7,144 nucleotides of DNA, taken from the NCBI GenBank assembly GCA_030698645.1, contig JAUYMV010000174.1:1-7144 (forward strand). The letters run 5' to 3'. The position numbers and the translations under genes are program-made. Below the pieces are notes generated by a model. It was not told where the DNA came from. It saw only the letters and a program-made list of their open reading frames with translations, and did no database searches. Every line of letters begins with the position of its first letter. The first letter of the stretch is position 1. The stretch is from Mesorhizobium sp. Its GTDB lineage: Bacteria > Pseudomonadota > Alphaproteobacteria > Rhizobiales > Rhizobiaceae. Of this stretch, positions 6,210-7,144 are shown one piece after another.

Positions 6210-6695
6210 TCAGTTGCCGACGCTGCGCAGCTGGAACGAACTGACGCCGAGGGCCAGGTTGACGCCGGTCTGCGCCTCGACGCTGAGCGGCTGCAGGGTG
6301 AAGGTCTGGTTGGAGCCGCCGACCAGCAGATTGGCGCCGCCGCCGACGACCACCGAGGCACTGGCGCTGGCACCGACATAGTCGCCGGCAAGCGCGCCGG
6401 GCGCATAGATGTTCGCGGTTGGCGCCAGGACCAGCCACTGCATGAAGGTCTGGCCGGTGACGCCGATGTCGAGGCCGAACTTGTTGACGACGCCGAAATA
6501 GGCTTCCGGCGCGAAGGTCGTGTCGGCCGGCTTGAAGGTGCAGCTGATGTCCTTGGACGAGCCGATGATGAAGCCGGCGCCGCCCTCGATGACGCAGTCG
6601 AGAACGCCGAGCTGGGCGCCTTCGTTCTGCGCCGAGGCGGGGACGGCGGCGAGGCCGGTCAGTAGAAGCGCTGCGGCGGCAATTCGTATCGACAT
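6210..6695 (-). CDS. Secreted DUF992 family protein
   Basis: A 161-residue exported protein. Residues 1-22 form a signal peptide: Arg4, a hydrophobic AAAALLLTGLAAV core, and an ASA cleavage site before Gln23. The mature part shows the DUF992 pattern: GVLDC early on with Cys34, GFIIGSSKDISC with Cys52 (a probable disulfide pair), then GLDIG, APTA, LAGDYVGASASASV, the glycine-rich VGGGANLLVGGSNQTF, and LQPLSVEAQTGVN near the end. DUF992 is a small periplasmic or extracellular family typical of rhizobia and relatives, with no assigned function. The ATG at 6695 is preferred because AGGAG (+ strand CTCCT, 6704-6708) lies 8 bases ahead of it. The ATG two codons earlier (6701) is only 2 bases from it. 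A candidate EcfG promoter lies upstream and a hairpin downstream, so the gene is probably monocistronic. Confidence 0.9.
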   Translation of the reverse strand: MSIRIAAAALLLTGLAAVPASAQNEGAQLGVLDCVIEGGAGFIIGSSKDISCTFKPADTTFAPEAYFGVVNKFGLDIGVTGQTFMQWLVLAPTANIYAPGALAGDYVGASASASVVVGGGANLLVGGSNQTFTLQPLSVEAQTGVNLALGVSSFQLRSVGN

Positions 6696-6703
6696 GGACA
6701 TAT

Positions 6704-6708
6704 CTCCT
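6704..6708 (-). promoter_or_regulatory. Ribosome binding site deciding the DUF992 start
   Basis: AGGAG on the minus strand stands 8 bases before the ATG at 6695 but only 2 bases before the ATG at 6701. The spacing favours the second ATG, and the signal peptide starts properly from it. Confidence 0.7.
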
Positions 6709-6741
6709 GTGAAGGCCACCCTGACGGGGGCAACGGGTGAC

Positions 6742-6766
6742 AACCGGTCATGCCCGATAAGGTTCC
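6742..6766 (-). promoter_or_regulatory. Candidate EcfG (general stress response) promoter of the DUF992 gene
   Basis: Read on the minus strand, GGAAC (+ strand GTTCC, 6762-6766) is followed after 17 bases by GTT (+ strand AAC, 6742-6744). The alphaproteobacterial EcfG/RpoE2-type sigma factors recognise GGAAC with a GTT or TT element at this spacing. Transcription would begin near 6734-6737, leaving a leader of about 40 bases with a good ribosome site. The base before GTT is G where C is usual. The call rests on a motif match alone. Confidence 0.45.
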
Positions 6767-6779
6767 CCCGTCGGGCATG
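6749..6779. repeat. Perfect 9-bp inverted repeat around the promoter
   Basis: CATGCCCGA (6749-6757) and TCGGGCATG (6771-6779) are perfect complements, 13 bases apart. An outer GTGACA/TGTCAC pair (6737-6742, 6781-6786) lines up with them. One arm lies inside the spacer of the candidate EcfG promoter and the other just upstream of its GGAAC box. It could be an operator, the tail of the TPR transcript, or both. Confidence 0.6.
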
Positions 6780-6814
6780 GTGTCACAGGCCGGGCAGGCC
6801 GAAAAGACTGAAGG

Positions 6815-6827
6815 CCCGGAGACCGGG
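6815..6827 (-). terminator. Weak hairpin after the TPR gene
   Basis: On the minus strand CCCGG-TCT-CCGGG lies 11 bases beyond the TPR stop and is followed by a pyrimidine-rich stretch containing TCTTTTC. The stem is short, and the T-rich part is several bases too far away for a standard intrinsic terminator. Confidence 0.3.
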
Positions 6828-6838
6828 ACGCGCGTCGC

Positions 6839-7144
6839 TCAGGACGCGCGCGTCCGGCTCAATCCGGCGGCGGCGGGCTTGTAGTTGGGGTCGAGCTGAA
6901 CGGCGCGCGCATAGGACTTGGCGGCCTTGGCCTTTTCGCCGCGGCGCTCGTAGATCAGCGCCTGGTTGGCCCAGCTTTCGGCGATGGCGTTGTTGAGGCT
7001 GATCGCGGTGTTGAAATCGGCAAAGGCATTGTCCTCGTCGCCGCGCGCGATATAGGACAGGCCGCGGCCGTTGTAGGGTTCGGGCGCGTCGGAGGCGAGC
7101 GAGATGGCGGTCGAGAAGTCCTCGATGGCGAAATCGTGCTGGCC
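6839..7144 (-). CDS. Tetratricopeptide repeat protein, C-terminal part (5' end outside window)
   Basis: The last 101 residues of a TPR protein, open to the window edge and ending at TGA (+ strand 6839-6841). At least two full TPR units and part of a third are visible. The first fragment is around DFAIEDFSTAISL. The next is PYNGRGLSYIARGD to FADFNTAISL (about 23-50). The last is SWANQALIYERRGEKAKAAK to YARAVQLDPNYKP (about 58-90), with the usual small residues and the closing LDPNYKP. Then comes a short GLSRTRAS tail. TPR arrays form helical scaffolds for protein binding. In rhizobia proteins of this look are often lipoproteins of NlpI type, but the N-terminus that would show a lipobox is not in the window. 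It is followed by 143 bases before the DUF992 gene on the same strand. Confidence 0.85.
   Translation of the reverse strand, partial: GQHDFAIEDFSTAISLASDAPEPYNGRGLSYIARGDEDNAFADFNTAISLNNAIAESWANQALIYERRGEKAKAAKSYARAVQLDPNYKPAAAGLSRTRAS

Noticed and set aside
4613..6406. A 597-codon minus-strand open frame overlapping the MFS gene
   Set aside because: It is rich in Arg, Ala and Gly with no hydrophobic pattern or motif, a shadow of the GC-rich MFS gene in another frame. The 476-residue frame has a ribosome site, MFS motifs and regular helices.
6702..6743. Longer N-terminus for the DUF992 protein
   Set aside because: It would bury the signal peptide behind 16 residues with no ribosome site, and would start at the proposed promoter's -10 element.
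1..7144. CRISPR array, tRNA, rRNA, toxin-antitoxin or defence cluster
   Set aside because: No regularly spaced repeats, no cloverleaf or rRNA sequence and no matching proteins were seen on either strand.

Overview
The window is GC-rich chromosomal DNA from an alphaproteobacterium, most likely a Hyphomicrobiales (Rhizobiales) member of the Mesorhizobium/Phyllobacteriaceae type. The evidence is the style of the PntB C-terminus, a secreted DUF992 protein, a TPR protein of rhizobial type and a candidate EcfG-type stress promoter. This placement rests on recognising families by eye, not on a search. Most of the window is ordinary core or accessory-metabolic gene content. I see no CRISPR array, RNA gene, integrase, transposase or recognisable defence system.

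Layout. (1) 1-769 (+): the 3' half of pntB, the membrane and NADP(H)-binding part of the proton-translocating transhydrogenase, closed by a clear intrinsic terminator at 794-821. (2) 936-2342 (+): a PlsB/GNPAT-type membrane acyltransferase with all four family blocks, preceded by a strong Shine-Dalgarno site that serves a nine-codon leader ORF overlapping the real start. (3) 2343-2778: about 430 bp of debris with no intact gene. It holds an antisense remnant of a two-helix membrane protein end, broken by one extra base, and then a 71-bp second copy of the pntB 3' end, exactly 1,900 bp downstream of the original. (4) 2779-4608 (+): a 609-residue alpha/beta-hydrolase-like protein with four membrane helices inserted ahead of its GHSLG nucleophile elbow. 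(5) 4642-6072 (-): a 14-helix DHA2-type MFS efflux transporter, convergent with the hydrolase gene. (6) 6210-6695 (-): a secreted DUF992 protein with a strong terminator hairpin behind it and a candidate EcfG promoter ahead of it. (7) 6839-7144 (-): the 3' end of a TPR protein.

The genes do not form one pathway. The plus-strand genes look like separate transcription units, and the minus-strand genes form another block. The most informative structure is the pair of pntB tails bracketing the acyltransferase gene. All four differences between the two copies are third-position and silent, so the downstream copy diverged while it was still coding. That fits a recombination or integration scar better than a recent local duplication. 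The second notable item is the promoter region of the DUF992 gene, where a GGAAC-N17-GTT pair is interlaced with a perfect 9-bp inverted repeat.
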